A stretch of DNA of 16,246 nt from JACRLI01 sp035542815 (GTDB lineage: Bacteria > Eisenbacteria > RBG-16-71-46 > JACRLI01), in assembly GCA_035542815.1 (NCBI GenBank), contig DATKKS010000071.1, positions 1 through 16,246 of the forward strand, in the 5' to 3' direction. Below are positions 1 to 7,262 of the stretch, one piece after another. Each line of letters begins with the position of its first letter. Position 1 is the stretch's first letter. The notes under the pieces were generated by a model. It searched no databases and was not told the DNA's origin. It worked only from the letters and a program-made list of their open reading frames with translations. Position numbers and translations under genes: made by a program.

Positions 1-47
1 CGGCCGAGCGCGAGCTGGGCTTCTTCCGCGAGCTGCTGGCGGAGTGA
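1..47 (+). CDS. C-terminal end of an unidentified protein (partial)
   Basis: The reading frame beginning at base 3 is open from the window edge and ends at a TGA at 45-47, giving AERELGFFRELLAE. Its strong G/C third-position bias matches the genes downstream. The 14 residues look like an amphipathic C-terminal helix but are too few to name a family. Genes often found upstream of yceD-rpmF in other bacteria include coaD and ackA, but nothing here identifies either. The gene is on the same strand as the fatty-acid cluster and is separated from it by a repeat array and a candidate promoter, so it is probably a different transcription unit. Confidence 0.5.
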   Translation, partial: AERELGFFRELLAE

Positions 48-68
48 CCGGGGGCGGGCGGCGAGCGG

Positions 69-284
69 GGACGTGACGCCGCGGCGGCGGGCGGCGCGGC
101 GCGCAGCGTCCGCGCCAGCCCCGGCCGCCGCGGCCGGCGAGGACGTGACGCCCCGGCGGCGGGCGGCGCGGCGCGCAGCGCCCGCGCCAGCCCCGGCCGC
201 CGGGGCCGGCGATGGTGCCATGCGTCGGCGGCGGGCGGCGCGGCGCGCAGCGCGCGCGCCAGCCCCGGCCGCCGAGGCCGGCCA
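69..284. repeat. Three tandem copies of a 72-bp GC-rich repeat with an internal hairpin
   Basis: Three adjoining 72-bp units lie at 69-140, 141-212 and 213-284. Units 1 and 2 differ at only 3 positions. Unit 3 differs from unit 2 at about 11, mostly in its first 13 bases. Two cores are invariant: a 27-base G/C-only run with a single A (CGGCGGCGGGCGGCG onward) and GCGCCAGCCCCGGCCGCC. Each unit carries an inverted repeat: CCGGCCG-CCG-CGGCCGG at 121-137, with 6-bp versions (CCGGCC/GGCCGG) at 193-209 and 265-281. The unit length is a multiple of three, so an Arg/Ala/Pro-rich frame stays open from a GTG at 73. I regard that frame as incidental, because it runs on through the yceD promoter region. 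Role unknown: transcription attenuation, a REP-like element or a minisatellite are all possible. Confidence 0.9.
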
Positions 285-295
285 GGCCCGGCGCC

Positions 296-325
296 TTGCG
301 CCCCGCGCGATGCGTTTGTTAGAAT
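296..325 (+). promoter_or_regulatory. Candidate sigma70-type promoter for the yceD-rpmF-plsX-fab cluster
   Basis: An AT-rich island in otherwise extreme-GC DNA holds TAGAAT (320-325), a 5/6 match to the -10 consensus. A weak -35, TTGCGC (296-301), lies 18 bp upstream. Transcription would start near 332 and leave a leader of about 50 nt before the GTG at 383. It sits between the repeat array and the first gene of the cluster, where a promoter is expected. The -35 is poor, so the exact boxes are uncertain. Confidence 0.45.
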
Positions 326-382
326 CCGTCTTTATGCCGAGGCGGGCCGGCCCCCTGGCCGCCCCGGGAACAGGCCGTCAAC

Positions 383-901
383 GTGGAACTTGACATCAAG
401 TCGCTGCCCCAGGGCCCGTCCGAAGCGGCGCTGGTGGCGGAGGCCCGCACGCTGGACGTGGACGGCCCCGAGATCACCTTCGAGGGGCAGGTCCAGGCGC
501 GGCTGCGGGTGGTGCGGCACGATGACAACGTGCTCGTCCAGGGGGTGGGCGAGGGCCGGATCCGCGGCGAGTGCGCGCGGTGCCTGGAGCCCTGCAACCA
601 GCCCCTGGCGGCCGAGTTCACCGTGTACGCCGAGCGCCGCCCGGAGGGCGGAGTGCGGGGGCTGGACCGCGAGCTGGAGGCGGACCGCTACCTGTGCTTC
701 CACGACGGCGTGCGCCTGGAGCTGGGCGAGGCGGTGCGCGAAGCGCTGCTGCTGGCCCTGCCGCTGCGGCTGCTGTGCCGGCCCGAGTGCAAGGGGCTGT
801 GTGCGGGCTGCGGCGCGAACCTGAACCTGGAACCGTGCACCTGTGCGGAGCGGACCGCGCCCCCGGCGGCCGGCTCCGAGAACCCGAAACGGAGAACCTG
901 A
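383..901 (+). CDS. yceD: YceD/DUF177 family protein (23S rRNA accumulation / L32-linked)
   Basis: A 172-residue protein of the DUF177 (YceD) family. Members are almost always encoded next to rpmF and are linked to 23S rRNA accumulation and large-subunit assembly; the exact biochemistry is unsettled. The family's cysteine clusters are visible: C64-x2-C67-x3-C71 (ECARCLEPC) and a C-terminal set C132, C136, C140, C143, C152 and C154, suggesting metal binding. The start is GTG at 383, which gives the usual family opening (M)ELDIKSLP; no good Shine-Dalgarno precedes it. The C-terminal 20 residues (after C154) are polar and probably disordered. The gene ends 3 bp before rpmF. It is the first gene of the fatty-acid/ribosome cluster and follows the candidate promoter at 296-325. 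Confidence 0.9.
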   Translation: MELDIKSLPQGPSEAALVAEARTLDVDGPEITFEGQVQARLRVVRHDDNVLVQGVGEGRIRGECARCLEPCNQPLAAEFTVYAERRPEGGVRGLDRELEADRYLCFHDGVRLELGEAVREALLLALPLRLLCRPECKGLCAGCGANLNLEPCTCAERTAPPAAGSENPKRRT

Positions 902-904
902 GCC

Positions 905-1087
905 ATGGCACTTCCGAAACGGCGACACTCGCGCACCCGCGGCCGCAAGCGGCGCACCCACTGGGTGCTGTCCGCCCCGGCGGTGGTGCCCTGCTCCCAC
1001 TGCAGTCAGCCCAAGCGGCCGCACCGGGTCTGCCCGAACTGCGGCTACTACGACGGCGAAGAGATCCAGGAACCCAAGAACGCCTAG
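905..1087 (+). CDS. rpmF: 50S ribosomal protein L32 (bL32), zinc-ribbon form
   Basis: A 60-residue basic protein of the normal L32 length. It has the conserved opening ALPKRRHSRTRGRKRRTHW followed by a zinc ribbon made of C30-x2-C33 and C43-x2-C46. bL32 is a structural component of the large ribosomal subunit. All four cysteines are present, so this is the zinc-binding (C+) paralogue type, not the zinc-independent C- form that some bacteria switch to under zinc limitation. The ATG at 905 is preceded by GGAGA inside the end of yceD, only 3 bp after the yceD stop, so the two are co-transcribed. The yceD-rpmF-plsX order is conserved across many phyla. Confidence 0.97.
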   Translation: MALPKRRHSRTRGRKRRTHWVLSAPAVVPCSHCSQPKRPHRVCPNCGYYDGEEIQEPKNA

Positions 1088-1105
1088 CCCGGAGGGCTGC
1101 TCGCC

Positions 1106-2143
1106 ATGCCTGACCGCCCGCGGGGTCCGAGCATCGGGATCGATGCCATGGGCGGGGACTTCGCTCCCCGCGCCGAGGTGGATGGAGCCATCCAGGCGCT
1201 GGCCGAGGAACCGGGCGCTTTCGAGGTGGTGCTGGTGGGGGACGTGGCGGTCATCGAGGCCGACCTGGCCCGGCATCCGGGTTGGCGCAATCTGCCCATC
1301 CGCCTGGTGCACGCCCCCGAGCGCATCGAGATGGGCGACGCGGCGGCCCTGGCGGCGCGCCGCAAGCGGAACTCCTCCCTGGTGGTGGCCACCCGGCTGC
1401 ACAAGGAAGGCGAGATCGACGCCCTGGTGAGCGCCGGCAACACCGGCGCGGTGGTGGCGACGTCGCTGTTCAACCTGGGCCGGCTGGAGGGCGTGGACCG
1501 GCCGGCGATCGCGGCGCTGTTCCCCGTGCCGAACACCCAGGCCGGCTCGGTGGTGCTGGACGTGGGCGCCAACTCCGACTGCAAGCCGATCCACCTGCTC
1601 CAGTTCGCCATCATGGGCACGCTCTTCGCCCGGCACGTCCTGGGGGTGAAGCGCCCGCGGGTGGGCCTGCTGAACATCGGCGAGGAGGCCACCAAGGGCA
1701 ACGAACTCGCCCAGGAGGCCTACCAGCTGCTGTCCGCCACCACCGAGGACATCGAGTTCCTGGGCAACGTCGAGGGCCGGGACGTGTTCCGCGGCACCGC
1801 CGACGTGGTGGTTTGCGACGGCTTCACCGGCAACGTGGTGCTGAAGACCGCCGAGTCGGTGGCCGAGCTGCTGGTCACCTGGCTGCGGCGGGAACTCAAG
1901 TCCGATCCCGTCTCCCTGCTCGGCGGGCTGATGTCCCGGGCGGCCTTCCGGCGCCTCCGCGCCCGCATGGACTACGCCGAGTACGGCGGCGCGCCGCTGC
2001 TGGGAGTGAACGGGGTGGTCATCATCGCCCACGGCAGCAGCTCTTCCAAGGCCATCACCAACGCCATCCGGACCGCGGCCGTCGCGGTCACCCACCAAGT
2101 CAACGCCCATATCCGCCAGGAGCTCAAGGTCGCCCATGGCTAA
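1106..2143 (+). CDS. plsX: Phosphate acyltransferase PlsX
   Basis: A 345-residue protein of usual length that converts acyl-ACP and phosphate to acyl-phosphate for phospholipid synthesis by PlsY. Family motifs appear in order: GIDAMGGD near the N-terminus, SAGNTGA, DVGANSDCK, LLNIGEEATKG, FLGNVEGRD, DGFTGNVVLK and GGAPLLGVNGVVIIAHGSSS near the C-terminus. It is a soluble, peripheral membrane enzyme. The ATG at 1106 has a good GGAGGG Shine-Dalgarno at 1091-1096 with 9-nt spacing. The 3' end overlaps the start of fabH by 8 bp, implying translational coupling. It connects the ribosomal pair upstream with the fatty-acid genes downstream. Confidence 0.97.
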   Translation: MPDRPRGPSIGIDAMGGDFAPRAEVDGAIQALAEEPGAFEVVLVGDVAVIEADLARHPGWRNLPIRLVHAPERIEMGDAAALAARRKRNSSLVVATRLHKEGEIDALVSAGNTGAVVATSLFNLGRLEGVDRPAIAALFPVPNTQAGSVVLDVGANSDCKPIHLLQFAIMGTLFARHVLGVKRPRVGLLNIGEEATKGNELAQEAYQLLSATTEDIEFLGNVEGRDVFRGTADVVVCDGFTGNVVLKTAESVAELLVTWLRRELKSDPVSLLGGLMSRAAFRRLRARMDYAEYGGAPLLGVNGVVIIAHGSSSSKAITNAIRTAAVAVTHQVNAHIRQELKVAHG

Positions 2144-3134
2144 TGCCGGGATGCCGCTGGCCCGCATCGTCGGTACCGGGTCCTATGTCCCCGAAAAAAT
2201 CCTGACCAACGCCGATCTGGAGCGCCTGGTGGACACTTCCGACGAGTGGATCACCGCGCGCACCGGCATCCGCGAGCGCCACGTGGCCGCCGCCGAGGAG
2301 GCCACCTCGGACCTGGCGGTGGAGGCCAGCCGCCGGGCCCTGGACGCAGCCGGGGTGAAGCCCGCGGAGGTGGACCTGGTGGTGTGCGCCACGGTCACCC
2401 CGGACACGCTGTTCCCGTCCACCGCGTGCATCATCCAGGACCGGCTGGGGCTGCGGGCCGCGGCGGCCATGGACCTGTCGGCGGCCTGCTCCGGCTTCAT
2501 CTACGGGATCCACCTGCTGCGCGGGCTGATCGCCACCGGCGCGGCGCGGCGGGTGCTGCTGATCGGGGCCGAGTGCCTCAGCAAGATCACCAACTACGAG
2601 GACCGATCCACCTGCGTGCTGTTCGGGGACGGGGCGGGGGCGGCGGTGCTGGTGCCCGAGAACGGCGGCCGGCGGGGGGTGCTGGCGTCGCGCATCGGCA
2701 GCGACGGCAGCGCCGGGGAGATGCTGTGCCAGCCGGCGGGCGGCTCGCGCATCCCGGCCACCGTGGACTCGGTGCAGCGCAAGCTCCACACCATCCACAT
2801 GAAGGGCAATGAGGTGTTCAAGATGGCGGTGCGGGGGATGGAGGACGTCACCCGCGGGGTGATGCAGGACGCCGCGATCGCCGCCTCCGACATCGACCTG
2901 GTGATCCCCCACCAGGCCAACCTGCGCATGATCCAGGCCCTGGGCGACCGCCTGGAGGTGCCGCCGGAGCGCGTGTACGTGAACATCGACCGGTACGGGA
3001 ACACCTCCGCGGCCTCGGTGCCCATCGCCCTGGACGAGGTGGTGCGTGCCGGGCGGCTCCGCCCGGACCAGCTGCTGGTGATGGTGGCCTTCGGCGGCGG
3101 CCTCACCTGGGGCGCGCTGGCGGTGCGCTGGTGA
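2136..3134 (+). CDS. fabH: 3-oxoacyl-ACP synthase III (KAS III)
   Basis: A 332-residue condensing enzyme that starts fatty-acid synthesis by joining acetyl-CoA (or a branched acyl-CoA) to malonyl-ACP. The KAS III catalytic triad is complete: C118 in SAACSGF, H259 in PHQAN and N289 in YGNTSA. The tail GGGLTWGALAVRW is typical of the family. The start used is ATG at 2136, inside the end of plsX, with AGGAG at 2118-2122 and AAGGT at 2126-2130 upstream. An in-frame ATG at 2151 (MPLARIVGTGSYVP) would begin closer to the first conserved strand and cannot be excluded. Primer preference (straight or branched) cannot be read from the sequence alone. Confidence 0.97.
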   Translation: MANAGMPLARIVGTGSYVPEKILTNADLERLVDTSDEWITARTGIRERHVAAAEEATSDLAVEASRRALDAAGVKPAEVDLVVCATVTPDTLFPSTACIIQDRLGLRAAAAMDLSAACSGFIYGIHLLRGLIATGAARRVLLIGAECLSKITNYEDRSTCVLFGDGAGAAVLVPENGGRRGVLASRIGSDGSAGEMLCQPAGGSRIPATVDSVQRKLHTIHMKGNEVFKMAVRGMEDVTRGVMQDAAIAASDIDLVIPHQANLRMIQALGDRLEVPPERVYVNIDRYGNTSAASVPIALDEVVRAGRLRPDQLLVMVAFGGGLTWGALAVRW

Positions 3135-3147
3135 GCCGGGGCGGGCG

Positions 3148-4092
3148 ATGAAGACGGCGCTGCTGTTCCCGGGCCAGGGCGCGCAGTACGTGGGCATGGG
3201 GCGCGGGCTGCACGACGCCTTCCCGGAGGCGCGGGAGGTGTTCGAGCGGGCCGACGCCGCGCTGGGGCTGCCGCTCTCGCGGCTGCTGTTCGAGGGCCCG
3301 GAGGCGGAGCTGCGCCTCACGCACAACACCCAGCCGGCCATCCTGGTGCACAGCATCGCCGCGTGGGCGGCGGCGCGCGCGCTCCTGCCGCCGGCGCAAT
3401 TCGCCGCCGGCCACAGCCTGGGGGAGTACTCGGCGCTGGTGGCCGCCGGGGCGCTGCAGTTCGAGGACGCGGTGCGGGTGGTGCGGGTGCGCGGCGAGCT
3501 GATGCTGCGCGCCGGGCAGGTGCGCCCCGGGACCATGGCGGCCATCCTGAACCTGCCCGCGGCGGAGGTGGAGGCGGCGTGCGCCGAGGCCGGCGGCACG
3601 GTGGTGCCCGCCAACCTCAACTCGCCCAGCCAGATCGTGATCAGCGGCGAGGTGGACGCGGTGGAGCGCGCCATGGAGCGGTGCAAGGCCCACGGGGCCA
3701 AGCGCGCCCTGCGGCTGGAGGTGAGCGGCGCGTTCCACTCGCCGCTCATGGCCAGCGCCGCGGAGGGGCTCTGGGCCCATCTCGAGCGGCTGCCCATCCA
3801 GCCGGCCGCGGTGCCGGTGGTGGCCAACGTCAGCGGCCAGCCGGTGCAGCAGCCGGAGGAGATTCGCGACGCGCTCTCGCGGCAGGTGCTGGGGGCGGTG
3901 CTGTGGGAGCCCACGGTGCGGCTGCTGGTGGGGCGGGGGGTGCGGCGGTACGTGGAGCTGGGCCCGGGCAAGGTGCTGCGCGGACTGGTCAAGACCGTGG
4001 ACGGCACGGCCGAGTTGCTGGGGGTGGACGGGCCGGCGGACGTGGAGGCGTTGCGCGTGGCGCGGTCCGGCGCCGAAGGGAGCCCGAGATGA
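3148..4092 (+). CDS. fabD: Malonyl-CoA:ACP transacylase
   Basis: A 314-residue enzyme that moves malonyl from CoA to the acyl carrier protein to feed FabH and FabF. The sequence shows LFPGQGAQYVGMG near the N-terminus, the nucleophile motif GHSLGEYSAL with S90, the malonyl-carboxylate-binding arginine R115 (VRVRGELM), and the catalytic histidine H197 in AFHSPLM. Length is normal. The ATG at 3148 follows fabH by 13 bp, with a G-rich stretch upstream. The stop overlaps the fabG start in an ATGA arrangement at 4089-4092, which indicates translational coupling. Confidence 0.97.
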   Translation: MKTALLFPGQGAQYVGMGRGLHDAFPEAREVFERADAALGLPLSRLLFEGPEAELRLTHNTQPAILVHSIAAWAAARALLPPAQFAAGHSLGEYSALVAAGALQFEDAVRVVRVRGELMLRAGQVRPGTMAAILNLPAAEVEAACAEAGGTVVPANLNSPSQIVISGEVDAVERAMERCKAHGAKRALRLEVSGAFHSPLMASAAEGLWAHLERLPIQPAAVPVVANVSGQPVQQPEEIRDALSRQVLGAVLWEPTVRLLVGRGVRRYVELGPGKVLRGLVKTVDGTAELLGVDGPADVEALRVARSGAEGSPR

Positions 4093-4841
4093 GCTATGCC
4101 GACCTGAGCGGCCACGCCGCGCTGGTGACCGGCGGGGCCCGCGGCATCGGCCGGGCCATCGCCCTGACGCTGGCCGGCCAGGGCGCGGACGTGGCGGTGC
4201 TGGACCTCAACGCCGCGGCCGGGGAGGCCACCCGCGCCGAGGCCGAGGCGCTCGGCCGCCGGAGCGTGTTCCTCACCGCCGACGTGGGCGACCCGGCGGC
4301 CATCGAGGCCGCCTGCCGGGCGGCGCTGGAAGCGCTGCCGGAGCTGGACATCCTGGTCAACAACGCCGGCATCACCCGTGACAAGCTGTTGTGGCGGCTG
4401 GAGCCGGAGGACTGGGAGGTGCTGCTGCGGGTGAACCTCACCGCCGCCTACCACTTCACTCGCCACCTGACCCGGGCGATGGCCAAGCGCAAGTGGGGCC
4501 GCGTGGTGAACGTGAGTTCCGTGATCGGGGAGATGGGCAACGCCGGCCAGGCCAACTATGCCGCGGCCAAGGCGGGCCTCATAGGTTTCACCAGGTCCGT
4601 GGCGAAAGAGTTTGCCGCCAGAGGAGTTACGGTCAACGCCGTGGCCCCCGGCTTCATCGAGACGGACATGACCGCGGGCCTGCCCCAGGCGGCCCGCGAG
4701 GCCATGCAGGCGGCCATCCCCTCCGGCCGCATGGGTGTGGCGCAAGACGTTGCCAATGTGGTAGCTTTCCTCGCGTCCCCGGAATCCGGCTACATCACCG
4801 GGCAGGTGCTCCGGGTGGATGGCGGCATGTTGATGGGGTAG
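4089..4841 (+). CDS. fabG: 3-oxoacyl-ACP reductase
   Basis: A 250-residue short-chain dehydrogenase that reduces 3-oxoacyl-ACP with NADPH in each elongation cycle. It has the Rossmann motif TGGARGIGRA (14-23), NNAG at 91-94, and the catalytic S144, Y157 and K161 in NVSSVIG and NYAAAKAG, followed by the VAPGFIETDM loop. The start is the ATG at 4089, which overlaps the fabD stop by 4 bp and has GAAGGGAG upstream. Although the frame is open far upstream, homology begins here. The last third (about 4575-4800) uses codons rare elsewhere in the window (ATA, AGG, AGA, GGA, GTT, GTA), so its third-position GC drops locally. Confidence 0.97.
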   Translation: MSYADLSGHAALVTGGARGIGRAIALTLAGQGADVAVLDLNAAAGEATRAEAEALGRRSVFLTADVGDPAAIEAACRAALEALPELDILVNNAGITRDKLLWRLEPEDWEVLLRVNLTAAYHFTRHLTRAMAKRKWGRVVNVSSVIGEMGNAGQANYAAAKAGLIGFTRSVAKEFAARGVTVNAVAPGFIETDMTAGLPQAAREAMQAAIPSGRMGVAQDVANVVAFLASPESGYITGQVLRVDGGMLMG

Positions 4842-4859
4842 GGGGGCCCGGCGCCTGCC

Positions 4860-4888
4860 TTGCCGCGCAGCACTCCGCTCCGTACCCT
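4860..4888 (+). promoter_or_regulatory. Candidate promoter for acpP
   Basis: TTGCCG (4860-4865) and TACCCT (4883-4888) are separated by 17 bp in the 131-bp gap between fabG and acpP. They match the most conserved -35 (TTG) and -10 (TA...T) positions only partly. acpP is usually needed in far higher amounts than its neighbours, and a dedicated promoter with a leader of about 80 nt would fit. There is no obvious terminator hairpin between fabG and this site. Confidence 0.35.
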
Positions 4889-4955
4889 GTCCTGCGTTCT
4901 GTGCGAGCGACTCAACCCTGGGCCGGCCCGTCTGCCCGGCTGCATCTTTCTCACC

Positions 4956-4963
4956 GGAGGAGG
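4956..4963 (+). promoter_or_regulatory. Strong Shine-Dalgarno of acpP
   Basis: GGAGGAGG lies 9 nt before the ATG at 4973. It is the best ribosome-binding site in the fatty-acid cluster and fixes the acpP start. The frame is open upstream into the fabG region but is not homologous there. It fits the high expression expected of acyl carrier protein. Confidence 0.85.
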
Positions 4964-4972
4964 ATCCCTACC

Positions 4973-5212
4973 ATGACGTTCAGTGAAGAGCGTGTGAAAG
5001 AGATCATTGCCAAGGAGCTGGAGGTCTCCCCCGACCAGCTGACCAACGATGCCTCCTTCATCGACGACCTGGGCGCCGACTCGCTGGACACCGTGGAGCT
5101 GGTGATGGCCCTGGAAGAGGAATTCGGCATCGACATCCCGGACGAGGACGCCGACAAGATCAAGACCGTCGGGGATGTGATGAGCTACCTCAAGAACCGC
5201 CAGCAGCAGTAG
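4973..5212 (+). CDS. acpP: Acyl carrier protein
   Basis: A 79-residue acidic protein of standard ACP length. The phosphopantetheine attachment site is S37 in the motif GADSLDTVELVMALEEEFG, which is essentially the canonical sequence for fatty-acid ACPs. It carries acyl intermediates between all enzymes of the type II fatty-acid system encoded around it. The start is ATG at 4973 with a near-perfect GGAGGAGG ribosome-binding site 9 nt upstream. The gene has its own 131-bp leader and probable promoter, unlike its tightly packed neighbours. fabF follows after 19 bp. Codon choice is somewhat less GC-extreme than in neighbouring genes. Confidence 0.98.
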   Translation: MTFSEERVKEIIAKELEVSPDQLTNDASFIDDLGADSLDTVELVMALEEEFGIDIPDEDADKIKTVGDVMSYLKNRQQQ

Positions 5213-5231
5213 TCCTTCCGGAGTTCGGGCG

Positions 5232-6500
5232 ATGGCACGGGTGAGCGGCGAGGGAGCCCACCCCCGGCGGGTGGTGATCACCGGCATGGGGGTGGTTTCC
5301 CCGGTCGGCAACGACACGGCCGCCTTCTGGGACTCGCTCAAGGCCGGCCGCTCCGGCATCGCGGCGATCACCCGCTTCGACACCTCCCAACTGGACGTCA
5401 CCTTCGCCGGCGAGGTGAAGGGCTTCGAGCCCGAGCGCTACATGGACCGCAAGGAGGTCCGCCGCTCGGACCGCTTCGTGCACTACGCCATCGCGGCCGC
5501 GGTGCAGGCCGTGGAGCAGGCGGGCCTGCAGGGCGCCGGCCTGGACACCTTCCGGATCGGGGTGATCGTGGGTTCGGGCATCGGGGGCATCGAGACCCTG
5601 GAGGCCCAGCACCGCACGATGCTGGAGAAGGGCCCGGGGCGGGTGAGCCCGTTCTTCATCCCGATGATGATCTCCAACATGGCGGTGGGCACGCTGGCCA
5701 TGCGCCTGGGCTTCCGGGGGCCGAGCTTCACCCCGGTCTCGGCGTGCTCCACCGGGGCGCACGCGCTGGGCGAGGCGTTCCGGCTGATCCAGCGCGGGGA
5801 GGCCGACGCGTGCGTGGCCGGCGGCTCCGAGGCCCCGATCACGCGGCTGTCCGTGGCCGGGTTCGGCAACATGAAGGCCCTGTCCGTGCGCAACGACGAC
5901 CCGGCGGGCGCCAGCCGGCCCTTCGACGCCACCCGCGACGGCTTCGTCATGGGCGAGGGCGCGGGCATCGTGGTGCTGGAGGCGCTGGAGAGCGCGCGAC
6001 GGCGCGGGGCGGCGGTGCTCGGGGAGATCGTGGGGTACGCCAGCACCACCGACGCCTACCACATGACCGCCCCGGAGCCGGAGGGCAAGGCGGCCACCTG
6101 GTGCATGCAGGCGGCCATCCAGGACTCCGGGCTCCCGCCGGAGAGCTTCGGGTACATCAACGCCCACGGCACCTCCACGCCGCTCAACGACAAGATCGAG
6201 ACCGCCGTGATCAAGAACGCGCTGGGCGCGCACGCCGCGAAGGTGGCGGTGAGCTCCACCAAGTCCATGACCGGCCACCTGCTGGGGGCGGCCGGCGGGG
6301 TGGAGTTCGTGGCCTGCGTGCTGGCGCTGCGGGACCAGCTGCTGCCGCCGACCATCAACTACCGCCACCCGGATCCCGAGTGCGACCTGGACTGCGTGCC
6401 GAACCAGGCCCGTCCGGCCAAGTTCGAGGCCGCCCTCTCGAACTCGATGGGCTTCGGCGGCCACAACGTCACGCTGGCGGTCCGGGGCTTCCGGGAATAG
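5232..6500 (+). CDS. fabF: 3-oxoacyl-ACP synthase II (KAS II)
   Basis: A 422-residue elongating condensing enzyme that joins acyl-ACP to malonyl-ACP. The Cys-His-His active site is intact: C172 in VSACSTGAHA, H312 in NAHGTSTPLND and H349 in SMTGHLLGAAG, with K344 just upstream of the last. The N-terminal ITGMGVVSPVG and the C-terminal SNSMGFGGHN motifs are typical of FabF. The N-terminus extends about 10 residues beyond the first conserved strand. The ATG at 5232 has GGAG at 5220-5223. Located 19 bp after acpP and 9 bp before rnc, in the widely conserved acpP-fabF-rnc order. Confidence 0.97.
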   Translation: MARVSGEGAHPRRVVITGMGVVSPVGNDTAAFWDSLKAGRSGIAAITRFDTSQLDVTFAGEVKGFEPERYMDRKEVRRSDRFVHYAIAAAVQAVEQAGLQGAGLDTFRIGVIVGSGIGGIETLEAQHRTMLEKGPGRVSPFFIPMMISNMAVGTLAMRLGFRGPSFTPVSACSTGAHALGEAFRLIQRGEADACVAGGSEAPITRLSVAGFGNMKALSVRNDDPAGASRPFDATRDGFVMGEGAGIVVLEALESARRRGAAVLGEIVGYASTTDAYHMTAPEPEGKAATWCMQAAIQDSGLPPESFGYINAHGTSTPLNDKIETAVIKNALGAHAAKVAVSSTKSMTGHLLGAAGGVEFVACVLALRDQLLPPTINYRHPDPECDLDCVPNQARPAKFEAALSNSMGFGGHNVTLAVRGFRE

Positions 6501-6509
6501 AACGCGACC

Positions 6510-7262
6510 ATGAGGTTTCCGTGGGGCTGGTTCGGGCGCCGAGGCGGCGCCGCGATTGCCGGCCAAGCCGGGCTCGAGCGGCGCATCGGATTCCATTTCC
6601 GCGACCGGGAACTCCTGCGGCAGGCGCTGACCCACCGCTCCTCCCTGCCTGATCTGGGTGCCGGCAGCACCTCCAACGAGCGCATGGAGTTCCTCGGCGA
6701 CGCCGTCCTGGGCGTGCTGGTGAGCGAGCACCTGTACCGCTCGCACCCGGGTCTGCAGGAGGGGGAACTCACTAAGATGAAGTCGCTCCTGGTGAGCAAG
6801 GCCATCCTGGCGGAGCAGGCCCGCCAGATGAGCCTGGGCTCCTTCATGCGGCTGTCCGAGGCGGAGGCCGACTCCGGCGGGCGGGACCGCACCTCCATCC
6901 TGGGGGACGCCTTCGAGGCGGTGCTCGGCGCGCTGTACCTGGACCAGGGGCTGGAGGCGGCCCGGCGCTTCGTGCAGCGACAGCTGCTGGCGCACGCCGG
7001 GGACATCACCAGCGACATGCGCCACGTCAACTACAAGAGCCTGCTCCAGGAGCACGTCCAGGGGCGGTTCAAGGCCCACCTGCAGTACCGCACCCGCGCC
7101 GAGGAAGGGCCCGAGCACGAGAAGTGGTTCACCATGGAGGTGATGGCCTCCGGGCAGGTGCTCGGCAGCGGCCGCGGCCGGAACAAGAAGGAGGCCGAGC
7201 AGCACGCGGCCTGTGACGCGCTCATCCGGCTCGGGGTGCTCAAGCCCGAAGATGTCGTCTAG
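6510..7262 (+). CDS. rnc: Ribonuclease III
   Basis: A 250-residue double-strand-specific endoribonuclease that processes rRNA precursors and structured mRNAs. The catalytic domain contains the signature NERMEFLGDAVLG (56-68), with E57, E60 and D64, and a second acidic pair D133 and E136 in LGDAFEAVLGA. A double-stranded RNA-binding domain follows from about residue 175 (NYKSLLQEHVQG) and ends with the GRGRNKKEAEQHAACDAL motif. The first 20 residues are a basic extension. The ATG at 6510 follows fabF by 9 bp; no strong Shine-Dalgarno is seen, so translation may depend on fabF. Its last 11 bp overlap the start of the metal-transporter gene downstream, which is unusual for rnc. Confidence 0.97.
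   Translation: MRFPWGWFGRRGGAAIAGQAGLERRIGFHFRDRELLRQALTHRSSLPDLGAGSTSNERMEFLGDAVLGVLVSEHLYRSHPGLQEGELTKMKSLLVSKAILAEQARQMSLGSFMRLSEAEADSGGRDRTSILGDAFEAVLGALYLDQGLEAARRFVQRQLLAHAGDITSDMRHVNYKSLLQEHVQGRFKAHLQYRTRAEEGPEHEKWFTMEVMASGQVLGSGRGRNKKEAEQHAACDALIRLGVLKPEDVV

Noticed and set aside
332..2167. A 611-codon open frame on the minus strand
   Set aside because: It lies opposite yceD, rpmF and plsX, which carry clear family motifs. Its product is a His/Gln/Gly/Ala-rich low-complexity sequence typical of the antisense of GC-rich genes.
2124..4745. An 873-codon open frame on the minus strand
   Set aside because: It is antisense to fabH, fabD and fabG. The long open length is explained by the scarcity of stop codons in very high-GC DNA, and the composition is not protein-like.
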